From Pseudomonas viridiflava (GTDB taxonomy: Bacteria > Pseudomonadota > Gammaproteobacteria > Pseudomonadales > Pseudomonadaceae), in contig NZ_UUON01000051.1 in NCBI RefSeq assembly GCF_900590885.1, positions 372,001-436,000 on the forward strand: 64,000 nt of DNA, written 5' to 3'. A model generated the notes under the pieces. The model was given only the letters and a program-made list of their open reading frames with translations. It was not told the DNA's origin and searched no databases. The stretch's first letter is position 1; each line of letters starts with the position of its first letter. Shown here in pieces: positions 1-8,132 of this stretch. The translations under genes and the position numbers were made by a program.

Positions 1-1400
1 ACGGCGTCGGAACCGTCCTGCATGGCTTCGGTTTCGCGGTTAGGGCTGGCGACCGAGCCGGAGTCGAGGTGGTCACGGCCGATCACCACCGGCGCCGACA
101 GCTCGCCGCTGCGCACCATTTCGTTGAACGCCAGGCCGAGCTTGGCGCGCTGGCCCAGGCCAACCCAGCAGATACGCGCCGGCAGGCCCTGGAAGCTGAT
201 GCGCTCGCGCGCCATGTCCAGCCAGTTGTGCAGGTGGGCGTCGTCGGGGATCAGCTCTTTGACTTTGGCGTCGGTCTTGTAGATGTCTTGCGGGTCGCCG
301 GACAGCGCCGCCCAACGGAACGGGCCGATGCCACGGCAGAACAGCGGGCGGATATACGCCGGTACGAAACCCGGGAAGTCGAAGGCGTTTTCCACGCCTT
401 CTTCCTGGGCCATTTGGCGGATGTTGTTGCCGTAGTCGAAGGTCGGGATGCCTTGCTTCTGGAAGTCCAGCATGGCTTTGACGTGCACGGCCATCGACTG
501 CTTGGCGGCCTTGATCACGGCAGCCGGCTCGGTCTTGGCGCGGGCGCGGTATTCGTCCCAGGTCCAGCCGGCCGGCAGGTAGCCGTTGAGTGGGTCGTGG
601 GCGCTGGTCTGGTCGGTGACCATGTCGGGGCGCACGCCGCGCTTGACCAGTTCCGGCAGGATCTCGGCCGCGTTACCCAGCAGGGCGATGGAGATGGCCT
701 TGCCGTCCTGGGTGTACTTGGCGATACGGGCCAGGGCGTCGTCGAGGTCGGTGGCTTGCTCGTCGACATAACGGCTGGCCAGGCGGAAGTCGATGCTGAC
801 CTGCTGGCACTCGATATTCAGCGAGCACGCGCCGGCCAGAGTGGCGGCCAAAGGCTGTGCGCCGCCCATGCCGCCGAGGCCGGCGGTGAGGACCCAGCGG
901 CCTTTGAGGTTCGAATCGTAATGCTGGCGACCGGCTTCAACAAACGTCTCGTAAGTACCCTGGACGATGCCCTGGCTGCCGATGTAAATCCAGCTGCCGG
1001 CGGTCATCTGGCCGTACATGGCCAGGCCCTTGGCATCCAGTTCGTTGAAGTGTTCCCAACTGGCCCAGTGCGGCACCAGGTTGGAGTTGGCAATCAGCAC
1101 GCGCGGGGCATTGCTGTGGGTCTTGAACACGCCGACCGGCTTGCCGGATTGCACCAGCAGGGTCTCGTCGTCGTTCAGGTTGGTGAGGCTTTCGACGATC
1201 TGGTCGTAGCACTCCCAGTTGCGCGCGGCACGACCGATACCGCCGTACACCACCAATTCTTTCGGGTTCTCGGCCACCTGCGGGTCGAGGTTGTTCATCA
1301 GCATGCGCAGCGGCGCTTCAGTCAGCCAGCTTTTGGCGGTGAGCTTGTTACCGTGGGCAGCACGGATTTCGACGTCACGGTACTTGGTAGGCTTGGTCAC
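1..1400 (-). CDS. hutU: urocanate hydratase, 3' end cut by window edge
   Basis: HutU converts urocanate to imidazolonepropionate, the second step of histidine degradation, in the cytoplasm with tightly bound NAD+. The translation opens VTKPTKYRDVEIRAAHGNKL and runs through the family signature VVYGGIGRAARNWECYDQIV around residues 47-66. About 466 codons are present; the family is near 555-560 residues, so roughly 90 C-terminal residues lie left of the window. The start is the GTG at 1400, with GAGGAG about 10 bases upstream. The promoter region (1401-1520) carries a sigma-54 type element and a HutC palindrome. hutH, hutI and hutG usually follow and would be off the left edge. A 445-codon frame on the + strand is its antisense shadow. 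Confidence 0.97.
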   Translation of the reverse strand, partial: MTKPTKYRDVEIRAAHGNKLTAKSWLTEAPLRMLMNNLDPQVAENPKELVVYGGIGRAARNWECYDQIVESLTNLNDDETLLVQSGKPVGVFKTHSNAPRVLIANSNLVPHWASWEHFNELDAKGLAMYGQMTAGSWIYIGSQGIVQGTYETFVEAGRQHYDSNLKGRWVLTAGLGGMGGAQPLAATLAGACSLNIECQQVSIDFRLASRYVDEQATDLDDALARIAKYTQDGKAISIALLGNAAEILPELVKRGVRPDMVTDQTSAHDPLNGYLPAGWTWDEYRARAKTEPAAVIKAAKQSMAVHVKAMLDFQKQGIPTFDYGNNIRQMAQEEGVENAFDFPGFVPAYIRPLFCRGIGPFRWAALSGDPQDIYKTDAKVKELIPDDAHLHNWLDMARERISFQGLPARICWVGLGQRAKLGLAFNEMVRSGELSAPVVIGRDHLDSGSVASPNRETEAMQDGSDA

Positions 1401-1471
1401 AGCTAGGACTCCTCGGCGATCGATGCGCGAACATGGATGGTGCGAAGCAGAGTCTTACGCACACATCTTTA

Positions 1472-1485
1472 CTTGTATGTACAAG
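1472..1485. promoter_or_regulatory. HutC operator upstream of hutU
   Basis: The perfect palindrome CTTGTATGTACAAG has the TGTA-N2-TACA core of HutC sites in Pseudomonas. It overlaps the predicted sigma-54 transcription start (about 1479), so bound HutC would block initiation until urocanate releases it. The hutC gene lies 0.9 kb away. Confidence 0.8.
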
Positions 1486-1489
1486 CATA

Positions 1490-1505
1490 TGCAATCAAGC
1501 GGCCA
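1490..1505 (-). promoter_or_regulatory. sigma-54 (-24/-12) promoter of hutU
   Basis: Read on the - strand this is TGGCCGCTTGATTGCA, with GG and GC exactly 10 bases apart as RpoN promoters require. Transcription would start near 1479, about 80 bases before the hutU GTG. In P. fluorescens SBW25 hutU transcription is known to need sigma-54 with CbrB or NtrC; that this copy behaves the same way is inference. Confidence 0.75.
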
Positions 1506-1709
1506 ACTTTGTTGGGCATGTATTGAGATTTTTTTCGAAGGCGCGCCCAAGCCTTGGAAATTAAGGCTTCGAGGCTTGATGAAATTTCTTCTGGGGATGT
1601 TTTGGAGCGAGAGCTGTTTGTCACGACAGCCTGGCTTTGCGCCACGCTGGGGCATTCGGTAACAAATTGGTGCGCAGACTGGAAACAGATTTTATGAACA
1701 GTGGAGAGC

Positions 1710-1802
1710 AATGTGGGAGGGGGCTTGCCCCCGATAGCAGTGTGTCAGCTAGCACATTTGCCACTGACATACCGTCATCGGGGGCAAGCCCCCTCCCACA
1801 TT
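1710..1802. repeat. REPIN: paired inverted REP sequences
   Basis: Two REP palindromes face each other: ATGTGGGAGGGGGCTTGCCC at the left and its near reverse complement at the right, separated by about 35 bases of unrelated sequence. It ends 3 bases before the hutD stop codon, so it forms the hutD 3' region. The remaining hutU-hutD spacer (1520-1709) shows nothing I can name. Confidence 0.9.
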
Positions 1803-1804
1803 TT

Positions 1805-2365
1805 TTAACCGCGTGCGGTCAGTTCGATCAGGCAGCAGCGGCCGGATACCGAGAGATCCAAAAGCCCAGTGTTACCGTCCACCTGCAGGCAATCATGATG
1901 CCCAAGCTTCTCGCCCAGCACCTTCACCTCATCCGCCACGCTGAACACCAGCACCGTCTGCGCCGAGCTGAAAAACCGCTGCTCGCCATCCACCCACTGC
2001 AACCGCGCATGGTAACGCTGCGGCGCGTAGATCAGGTTGAAGTCGCGGATCGGCCCGGTGATCAAGCGGCACGACACCTGGCTGTCACCCTTGAACGCGA
2101 ACGGCTGCAGCGGCAACAGGCCGCGCTGCTCCTCGCCATCCACGGTCAACACCATGCCCGCGCCTTTGATGACGGTGATCACGCGCTGGTAGCCGGCGAA
2201 GGTGGAAAAACCGCCCGATTCGGCGATGTCGGCAATCGACAGGCGCCAGCCAAAACCGTCCAGGCCGTCGCCCGCATCACGGCTGATTTCTTCAGTGCTG
2301 CCGCCGCCATTTTTCCACGGCATGCGCACGTAATCGGCGGCGCGCCAGACTGTCACTGCACTCAT
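1805..2365 (-). CDS. hutD: HutD family cupin protein
   Basis: This is a 186-residue HutD/Ves family protein. It starts MSAVTVWRAADYVRMPWKNG and contains the conserved segment WKNGGGSTEEISRDA near residues 17-31, followed by a bicupin-like sheet protein body. HutD in P. fluorescens SBW25 is not an enzyme of the pathway; it is thought to limit the upper level of hut expression, possibly by binding formylglutamate or urocanate-like ligands. The start overlaps the hutC stop (ATGA), so the two are translationally coupled. The REPIN at 1710-1802 follows directly. Identification is by sequence; the governor role is from the literature on the family. Confidence 0.93.
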   Translation of the reverse strand: MSAVTVWRAADYVRMPWKNGGGSTEEISRDAGDGLDGFGWRLSIADIAESGGFSTFAGYQRVITVIKGAGMVLTVDGEEQRGLLPLQPFAFKGDSQVSCRLITGPIRDFNLIYAPQRYHARLQWVDGEQRFFSSAQTVLVFSVADEVKVLGEKLGHHDCLQVDGNTGLLDLSVSGRCCLIELTARG

Positions 2366-3111
2366 TTGCTGAAACGTCCTTCCAGGCTATGACGGGAACC
2401 GGGGTGGATCAAACGCGCGGCGGTCACCGGCTGGCGGCCCGACCAGGTGCGTCGGCGAATCAACAGGCACGGCTCGTTGGGTTCGATCTGCAACAGCTTG
2501 CACTCGGCGGCGTCGGCGAGAATCGCTTCAACCACGTGCTCGCCTTCGGTCAGCGGCGCGACCTGGTTGAGGTAGGCATACGGGGTTTGCTGGGTGAAAT
2601 CCTGTTGCAGGTATTCCGGCGCGACCAGCGCATTGACGAAGCGGTCTTCGATTTGCACAGGAATGTCGTTTTCAAAATGCACGATCAGCGAGTGGAACAC
2701 CCGCCCGCCTTCGCGCATTTCCAGGGCCACGGCACGTTCGGAGCCGGCGGCCTCTTCGCCCAGGTGGATCACCTGGCAGGTGTGCCGGTGGCCGCGCGAG
2801 GCAATCTCATCGGCAATGTTGTGCACTTCAAACAGCGCCGACTGGCTCTTGGGCTCGGCGACGAAAGTGCCGACGCCCTGCATGCGCACCAGCAAACCTT
2901 CGGCGGTGAGCTCGCGCAGGGCGCGGTTGATGGTCATGCGGCTGAAGCCCAGCTGGCTGACCAGTTCGCTCTCCGACGGCACGCGGTAATGGGGCGGCCA
3001 GTTGCCGTTGAGGATCTGCTGGCTGATCATCTGTTTGACGCGGGCATACAAGGGCGCCGGACTTTCGTCCATGTGGGCAGCCAGCGAAGACTTGGCAGGC
3101 GGAGTCGGCAC
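2362..3111 (-). CDS. hutC: HutC, histidine utilisation repressor (GntR/HutC family)
   Basis: HutC is the urocanate-responsive repressor of hut genes. The protein has an N-terminal GntR winged helix (about residues 15-80, with YRVPSESELVSQLGFSRMTI as recognition region) and a C-terminal UTRA effector domain (about 95-240). The frame stays open far upstream, but that part is antisense to hutF. I place the start at GTG 3111 (VPTPPAKSS...), preceded by AAGGA at 6 bases and giving 249 residues, close to known HutC lengths. A start at the internal ATG (MDESPAPLYARVK) would be about 14 residues shorter. It is divergent from hutF with an operator between them, so autoregulation is likely. Confidence 0.93.
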   Translation of the reverse strand: MPTPPAKSSLAAHMDESPAPLYARVKQMISQQILNGNWPPHYRVPSESELVSQLGFSRMTINRALRELTAEGLLVRMQGVGTFVAEPKSQSALFEVHNIADEIASRGHRHTCQVIHLGEEAAGSERAVALEMREGGRVFHSLIVHFENDIPVQIEDRFVNALVAPEYLQQDFTQQTPYAYLNQVAPLTEGEHVVEAILADAAECKLLQIEPNEPCLLIRRRTWSGRQPVTAARLIHPGSRHSLEGRFSK

Positions 3112-3174
3112 AGGGAATCCTTGCAGGGGGAAAAGATGCATAGATTGCCGGAGTTTACCGAGCAGGCAAACGTC

Positions 3175-3190
3175 TGTATATGTATATACA
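3175..3190. promoter_or_regulatory. HutC-type operator between hutC and hutF
   Basis: TGTATATGTATATACA contains the perfect palindrome TGTATATACA (3181-3190), again TGTA-N2-TACA. A possible hutF sigma-70 promoter, TTTACC (3154-3159), 17 bases, TATATG (3177-3182), overlaps it, so HutC would occlude the -10 element. Promoter assignment is inference from spacing. Confidence 0.7.
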
Positions 3191-3219
3191 AATAAACACA
3201 CGACCGGGGTGCTCTGATC

Positions 3220-4584
3220 ATGTCCGCTTTCTTTGCCGAACGCGCACTGCTGCCTAATGGATGGGCCAACGATGTACGCTTTGAAGTCAGCGCCGATGGG
3301 CTGCTGACCCACGTTGAGCCGAATGCCAGTGCAGATGGCGCCGATCGGCTGAGAGGCCCGGTTTTGGCGGGCATGCCGAACCTGCACTCCCATGCGTTCC
3401 AGCGCGCGATGGCGGGCTTGGCCGAAGTGGCCGGCAACCCGAATGACAGTTTCTGGACCTGGCGCGACCTGATGTACCGCATGGTCGGCAAGATCAGCCC
3501 GGACCAATTGCAGGTCATCGCGCGCCAGCTGTATATCGAAATGCTCAAGGCCGGCTACACGTCGGTGGCCGAATTTCACTACGTGCACCACGACGCGAAC
3601 GGCCAGCCTTACGCCGACCGTACGGAGCTGTCGCGCCAGATCAGCCAGGCGGCGGCCAGCAGCGGGATTGGCCTGACCTTGCTGCCGGTGCTCTACACCC
3701 ACGCAGGGTTCGGCGGCCAGGCACCCAATGAGGGCCAGCGGCGGTTTATCAACAGCACGGAAAATTACCTGGACCTGCAAGCGCGCTTGCAACCGATCCT
3801 CGCGGCACAACCGGCGCAGCAGTTGGGCCTGTGTTTTCACTCCCTGCGCGCCGTCACGCCGCAGCAGATCACGGATGTACTGGCCGCCAGTGACAAGGCT
3901 TGCCCGGTGCACATCCATATCGCCGAGCAGCAAAAAGAAGTCGACGATTGCCTGGCCTGGAGCGGCAAGCGCCCCCTGCAATGGCTGTATGACAATGTTG
4001 AAGTGGATGAGCGCTGGTGCCTGGTGCACGCCACTCATGCGGATGCCGACGAGGTCACGCGCATGGCCAGGAGCCGTGCGATTGCCGGTTTGTGCCTGAC
4101 CACCGAGGCCAACCTGGGCGACGGGATTTTCCCGGCGGTGGATTTCCTCGCCCAAGGTGGGCGCATGGGTATCGGTTCCGACAGCCATGTGTCGCTGAGC
4201 GTGGTGGAGGAGTTGCGCTGGCTGGAATACGGCCAGCGCCTGCGCGACCAGCGGCGCAATCGCCTGTATCGCAGCGATCAGCCGATGGTCGGACGCACGT
4301 TGTTCGATGCCGCGCTGGACGGCGGCGCGCAGGCGTTGGGCCAGAAGATTGGTCGATTGGAAGTGGGCAAGCGGGCGGATTGGATTGTGTTGGATGGCAA
4401 CGATCCGTACCTGGCGACTGCAACCGAGGATGGGATTCTCAATCGCTGGCTGTTTGCCGGGGGCGATCGGCAAGTGCGCGATGTGTTGGTGAACGGGAAA
4501 TGGATGGTGCGGGATGGGCAGCATGCCGGAGAAGAAGACAGCGGCCGGGCGTTTACGCAGGTCTTAAGGGATCTACTCGGTTAA
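3220..4584 (+). CDS. hutF: formimidoylglutamate deiminase
   Basis: HutF hydrolyses N-formimino-glutamate to N-formyl-glutamate and ammonia, the branch that distinguishes the five-step Pseudomonas hut pathway; HutG then releases glutamate. The 454-residue protein is an amidohydrolase (TIM barrel, one metal). Visible metal and catalytic motifs are HSHAFQR near residue 56, HIHIAEQ near 230, HATHAD near 268 and GSDSHVS near 319. It is transcribed away from hutC. The start ATG at 3220 follows a weak GGGGTG ribosome site. A REP hairpin lies immediately after the stop and may serve as the transcript end. Confidence 0.96.
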   Translation: MSAFFAERALLPNGWANDVRFEVSADGLLTHVEPNASADGADRLRGPVLAGMPNLHSHAFQRAMAGLAEVAGNPNDSFWTWRDLMYRMVGKISPDQLQVIARQLYIEMLKAGYTSVAEFHYVHHDANGQPYADRTELSRQISQAAASSGIGLTLLPVLYTHAGFGGQAPNEGQRRFINSTENYLDLQARLQPILAAQPAQQLGLCFHSLRAVTPQQITDVLAASDKACPVHIHIAEQQKEVDDCLAWSGKRPLQWLYDNVEVDERWCLVHATHADADEVTRMARSRAIAGLCLTTEANLGDGIFPAVDFLAQGGRMGIGSDSHVSLSVVEELRWLEYGQRLRDQRRNRLYRSDQPMVGRTLFDAALDGGAQALGQKIGRLEVGKRADWIVLDGNDPYLATATEDGILNRWLFAGGDRQVRDVLVNGKWMVRDGQHAGEEDSGRAFTQVLRDLLG

Positions 4585-4585
4585 A

Positions 4586-4619
4586 AAATGTGGGAGGGGG
4601 CTTGCCCCCTCCCACATTT
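4586..4619. repeat. single REP hairpin between hutF and blc
   Basis: AAATGTGGGAGGGGGC is followed at once by its complementary arm, giving a 15-bp perfect stem with a TTG-containing loop. It sits between the convergent ends of hutF and blc, ends in T-rich sequence, and could terminate either transcript. Confidence 0.85.
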
Positions 4620-4639
4620 CTAACAGTGGTGCTCCAGGG

Positions 4640-5209
4640 TTACTGCGAAGTCTTCGCCATCTGCTTGTCTGACGTGCGGAAGATCAACCGCGTGGTGTCA
4701 TACCCCTGCTGCCGCGCCCTGCTCAGCAGGTCTTCGCGGGTGTCGGCGCTCACCGTCGGTGTTCGCGACAAAATCCACATATAACGCCGGCTCGGGCTGC
4801 CGACGATCGCGGTCTTGTAATCATCGCTGACGTACAGCACCCAGTAATCGCCCTTGGCAACGCCTGGCAGCAGCGCCGTGAACCAGTTGTTGAATTCGAC
4901 CCAGAGCTTGTCGGTCTTGCCCGGCACTTGCGGCGTGGCCGTGCCCTTGGCTTCTTCCCACTTCCATTCGGTGGTCAGGCAGCGGTTGAACACCGACATG
5001 TCGCCGTCGGGCAACAAGGTGTAACGGGCTTCGGACTGCGCGCAGTTGCGCTGGAAATACATCGGCAATCGGGCCAACTCATACCAGGTGCCCTGGTAAC
5101 GCTTGAGGTTGACGTTGCTCGCGGTCTTGGGTTGCAGATCATCGCCAGAATGGCTGGCACAGCCCGCCAATAACAGGCTGGCACAAAGAAACAAAACAAA
5201 ACGCATCAT
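4640..5209 (-). CDS. blc: outer membrane lipocalin (Blc family)
   Basis: This is a 189-residue bacterial lipocalin. It begins with a lipoprotein signal, with lipobox LLAGC at Cys17, so it is likely anchored in the outer membrane. The lipocalin signature GTWYELARLP is near residues 45-55, and NNWFTAL plus YWVLYVSDDYKTAIVG (about residues 125-140) are typical of Blc. The family binds fatty acids and lysophospholipids and is often stress induced. GGAGAAGAAGA precedes the ATG. A second small lipoprotein gene lies about 30 bases upstream, in the same direction, and is probably co-transcribed. Confidence 0.93.
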   Translation of the reverse strand: MMRFVLFLCASLLLAGCASHSGDDLQPKTASNVNLKRYQGTWYELARLPMYFQRNCAQSEARYTLLPDGDMSVFNRCLTTEWKWEEAKGTATPQVPGKTDKLWVEFNNWFTALLPGVAKGDYWVLYVSDDYKTAIVGSPSRRYMWILSRTPTVSADTREDLLSRARQQGYDTTRLIFRTSDKQMAKTSQ

Positions 5210-5239
5210 TCTTCTTCTCCCGCAGGCTCTCGCCCCGGT

Positions 5240-5494
5240 TTACTTCAGGCCTTGCCCGGAAAACATCAGAACCTTGTCACCGGCATATTGAACGCTGATA
5301 AAGCTGTTTTTATCGCCCCAGGTGCAGCTGGACATACCCAGCGCGCCGGAACAATCGGTCGGGTTACCCAGCAACGATTCCACCTCGGCCTTGGCCATGC
5401 CAGCCGAAAGCTTCGCGTAGTTTTCTTGGTTGACCTTGCTGCAAGCGGCCAACAGCACGCAAAAAGCCAGCAAAGCGAGACGGCGTAACGACAT
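5240..5494 (-). CDS. small lipoprotein, BamE-like/DUF3862 type
   Basis: This is an 84-residue lipoprotein starting MSLRRLALLAFCVLLAACSK, with lipobox LAAC at Cys19. The mature part (YAKLSAGMAKAEVESLLGNP, then CSGALGMSSCTWGD) has the start-of-BLIP/BamE pattern: one helix pair ending GxP, then strands. Function is unknown. GGAG sits 9 bases before the chosen ATG; the frame extends 10 codons further upstream without a better site. It lies just ahead of blc in the same direction, suggesting a two-lipoprotein unit. Confidence 0.85.
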   Translation of the reverse strand: MSLRRLALLAFCVLLAACSKVNQENYAKLSAGMAKAEVESLLGNPTDCSGALGMSSCTWGDKNSFISVQYAGDKVLMFSGQGLK

Positions 5495-5583
5495 GGAAAA
5501 ACTCCTGGAGGGACAACGCAGCATGGGTATCTGCCAGAAGCTTAGAAGGGAAAAGAGGTGTCTGGTTCCCGACGAACAAAAAC

Positions 5584-5624
5584 AAAAAAGCCCCGAAAAC
5601 GCTGAAACGTTTCGGGGCTTCTTT
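5584..5624 (-). terminator. rho-independent terminator of fbp
   Basis: AAGCCCCGAAA and TTTCGGGGCTT form an 11-bp stem around an 11-base loop. On the - strand the stem is followed by TTTTTTG, placing it as the fbp terminator about 45 bases after that stop. Confidence 0.85.
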
Positions 5625-5670
5625 AAGGGTGAACCGGCTCACAACAACGCCGGTCACTTATCGCAACGGG

Positions 5671-6681
5671 TCACTTCTTGTGGTAGGCCGTTACGCGCTC
5701 AACTTCTTCCTTCGAGCCCAGGAACACCGCCACACGCTGGTGCAGGCCTTCCGGCTGAATGTCGAGGATGCGCTGGTGGCCGTCGGTGGACGCGCCGCCC
5801 GCCTGCTCAACCAGGAACGACATCGGGTTGGCTTCGTACATCAAGCGCAGCTTGCCCGGTTTGGACGGCTCGCGGCTGTCGCGTGGGTACATGAACAGGC
5901 CACCACGGGTCAGGATGCGGTGCACGTCGGCAACCATCGCAGCCACCCAGCGCATGTTGAAGTTCTTCTTCAACGGGCCTTCTTCACCGGCCATCAGTTC
6001 GCCCACGTAGCGGGTCACCGGCTCTTCCCAGTGACGCTGGTTGGACATGTTGATCGCAAATTCCTGGGTCGACGCAGGAATGGTGATGTCTTCGTGGGTG
6101 AGCACGAAGCTGCCCATTTCGCGGTCCAGGGTGAAGCCTTTGACGCCATCGCCCAGGGTCAGCACCAGCATGGTCTGCGGGCCGTAGATCGCGTAACCGG
6201 CAGCGACCTGCTCGGTGCCTGGCTGCAGGAAGGCCTTTTCGTTCAGCGCTTCGTTCTGGCTCAGGTATTCGTTCGGGCAACGCAGTACCGAGAAGATGGT
6301 GCCGACCGGGGCGTTGATGTCGATGTTGGACGAGCCGTCCAGTGGGTCGAACACCAGCAGGTAGGCGCCTTTCGGGTATTTGCCCGGGATCTGGTAGGCA
6401 TTGTCCATTTCTTCGGACGCCATGCCGGCCAGGTGGCCGCCCCATTCGTTGGCTTCGAGCAGGATCTCGTTGGAGATCACGTCGAGTTTCTTCTGCACTT
6501 CGCCCTGCACGTTTTCTGTGCCCATGCTGCCCAGGACACCACCCAGCGCGCCTTTGGACACGGCGTGGCTGATTTCCTTGCAGGCACGCGCCACCACTTC
6601 GATAAGGAAGCGCAGATCGGCAGGCGTGTTGTTGCTGCGGGTCTGCTCAATCAAATAGCGACTCAAGGTAACGCGGGACAT
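5671..6681 (-). CDS. fbp: fructose-1,6-bisphosphatase class I
   Basis: Fbp removes the 1-phosphate of fructose 1,6-bisphosphate in gluconeogenesis. The 336-residue length is normal for class I. The metal-binding signature FDPLDGSSNID starts near residue 111, and the sugar-phosphate site KLRLMYEANPMSFLVEQAGG lies near residues 270-290. Pseudomonads lack phosphofructokinase in glycolysis, so this enzyme supports hexose synthesis during growth on organic acids and amino acids. It appears monocistronic, with its own terminator at 5584-5624. The next gene upstream (DUF3999) ends about 95 bases away. Confidence 0.97.
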   Translation of the reverse strand: MSRVTLSRYLIEQTRSNNTPADLRFLIEVVARACKEISHAVSKGALGGVLGSMGTENVQGEVQKKLDVISNEILLEANEWGGHLAGMASEEMDNAYQIPGKYPKGAYLLVFDPLDGSSNIDINAPVGTIFSVLRCPNEYLSQNEALNEKAFLQPGTEQVAAGYAIYGPQTMLVLTLGDGVKGFTLDREMGSFVLTHEDITIPASTQEFAINMSNQRHWEEPVTRYVGELMAGEEGPLKKNFNMRWVAAMVADVHRILTRGGLFMYPRDSREPSKPGKLRLMYEANPMSFLVEQAGGASTDGHQRILDIQPEGLHQRVAVFLGSKEEVERVTAYHKK

Positions 6682-6776
6682 GGAAGGCTCCGGAGAATGG
6701 GGGGCTAAAAACCCGCGCAGTTTAGCGCGAGTCGGGGCTGATTTCCTCTAATCAGAGGATTTAACGCCAATAGAGT

Positions 6777-8132
6777 TCACGGTTTGCCCTGCGGTTTGCG
6801 CAACAGACTGTAGGCCATGGCCCCCAGCGCCGCCACACCCAGCAGGAGCACGGCCCATAGACCGAGTTTCTTCCAGTCGGCACCTGCCTCCGATGCCACC
6901 ACGGCGACAGGCGCCTTGGCCGCCACCTCGCCCACGACCTTGGCCTGGCCGACACTGTTAAGACGCTCGGCGCTGTAGCCGGGGATCAAGGTCGCCAGCG
7001 GCAGGTTCGCCGCCTTCACGGTGGCATTGCCCAACGCCAGGGTAAACGGCGGTTCACCGCGCGCCAGGAACACCAACTGCGTGGCGCGCACCGCAAAGCG
7101 CAGGGCCGGCGCGTCAATGCCCAGGCCACCGCCCCGCTCGTCCACCTGCAACTTGAGTTCAGTGACGACCTGCCCTGGCAGCTGCAACTCATCCTGCACT
7201 ACGTCCTGGCCGTTCTGGCTCAGGCGATACAGCAAACCATTGCTCAACGGCTGCCAGGCCTGCTTGCTGTCGCGGCGCCCGGATAACGTCACCGGCGCCA
7301 GCGTGTTCGGCTGTTTCAGCTCAACCCGCAGCCGCTCGAGATTCAGCCCCGCAGGCAACTGCCAGCTGTACTCCCCCGCCTTGAGCCGCGTACCGGCCAG
7401 CGGCTGCGACCACACCAGCGGCATCGGCAGGCTGCTGCTGGATGCGCTGGCCAGTTTGGCCGAGGTCAGCAATGGCGCCGCCTGCCCTTGCCACACCAGA
7501 CGCAGGTAGCGCGCCGAGCGCCCCGGCAGGCTGACGTCATGTTGCTCCACCCTCTCATCGGCAAACGACAGGCGCGCCACTTGCCCATCGCCCCAGGATT
7601 GCCAGTGCTGCAAGTCATCGCTGGCTTCGATGCTGAAACGCTGGAAGCCCTCCTGCTCGTGGCTCCAGTCGAGGCTCAGTTGCTGCAATGGCGCCTTGAT
7701 CGCGCTGGCGTCCAGTACCCAGCCGCGCAGCACTTGCTTGCCGGGCTTGGGCGCGGTAGCCGGTTTGATTTCCAACAGGGTGCCTTCGGTGGTGGCTTTC
7801 ATCACCACACCGGGCAGGCTTTGCTGGGTGTCGGCGGCATACAGCGGGAACCACTTGACCTCGGTGACGTTGCGGCTTTCGGTGCGCTGGGCCGTCTGAC
7901 GCGACAGCGCATAGGCCTGCGGCTCGCCGGCAGCGTTGAATACACGCACGTCGCTGAGGTCAGCCTGGCGCGCGCTCAACTGCACGGCCAAGGGCAACTC
8001 CAGCCGATACCAAGGCCCGCTGCCACTCACCGCCAGCGGCACCTGGGAAGTGAAGTCGCCAGGCGCTTCCTGGGCCCACACCGCACCCGTCGCACACAGG
8101 CCCAGCACAACCACGCTCAACTTACCGATCAA
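6777..8132 (-). CDS. DUF3999 family envelope protein
   Basis: This 451-residue protein has an N-terminal Sec signal (MIGKLSVVVLGLCATGAVWA, cut before QEAPG), a long beta-rich periplasmic part, and a single C-terminal membrane helix (about residues 424-443, LGLWAVLLLGVAALGAMAYS) followed by a short basic tail. That topology puts the bulk of the protein in the periplasm. The composition is rich in Gln, Leu and Ser with no catalytic motif I recognise. It overlaps the preceding DUF2339 gene by 4 bases (ATGA), and such pairs recur in Pseudomonas, so the two probably form one envelope complex. Molecular function is unknown. Confidence 0.9.
   Translation of the reverse strand: MIGKLSVVVLGLCATGAVWAQEAPGDFTSQVPLAVSGSGPWYRLELPLAVQLSARQADLSDVRVFNAAGEPQAYALSRQTAQRTESRNVTEVKWFPLYAADTQQSLPGVVMKATTEGTLLEIKPATAPKPGKQVLRGWVLDASAIKAPLQQLSLDWSHEQEGFQRFSIEASDDLQHWQSWGDGQVARLSFADERVEQHDVSLPGRSARYLRLVWQGQAAPLLTSAKLASASSSSLPMPLVWSQPLAGTRLKAGEYSWQLPAGLNLERLRVELKQPNTLAPVTLSGRRDSKQAWQPLSNGLLYRLSQNGQDVVQDELQLPGQVVTELKLQVDERGGGLGIDAPALRFAVRATQLVFLARGEPPFTLALGNATVKAANLPLATLIPGYSAERLNSVGQAKVVGEVAAKAPVAVVASEAGADWKKLGLWAVLLLGVAALGAMAYSLLRKPQGKP

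Noticed and set aside
1469..1711. Short - strand frames of 66 and 80 codons upstream of hutU
   Set aside because: They overlap the hutU promoter and operator, lack ribosome sites of note, and resemble no protein.
3112..4524. N-terminal extension of the hutC frame to 720 codons
   Set aside because: The extra part is antisense to hutF, and the HutC family length and ribosome site fit GTG 3111.
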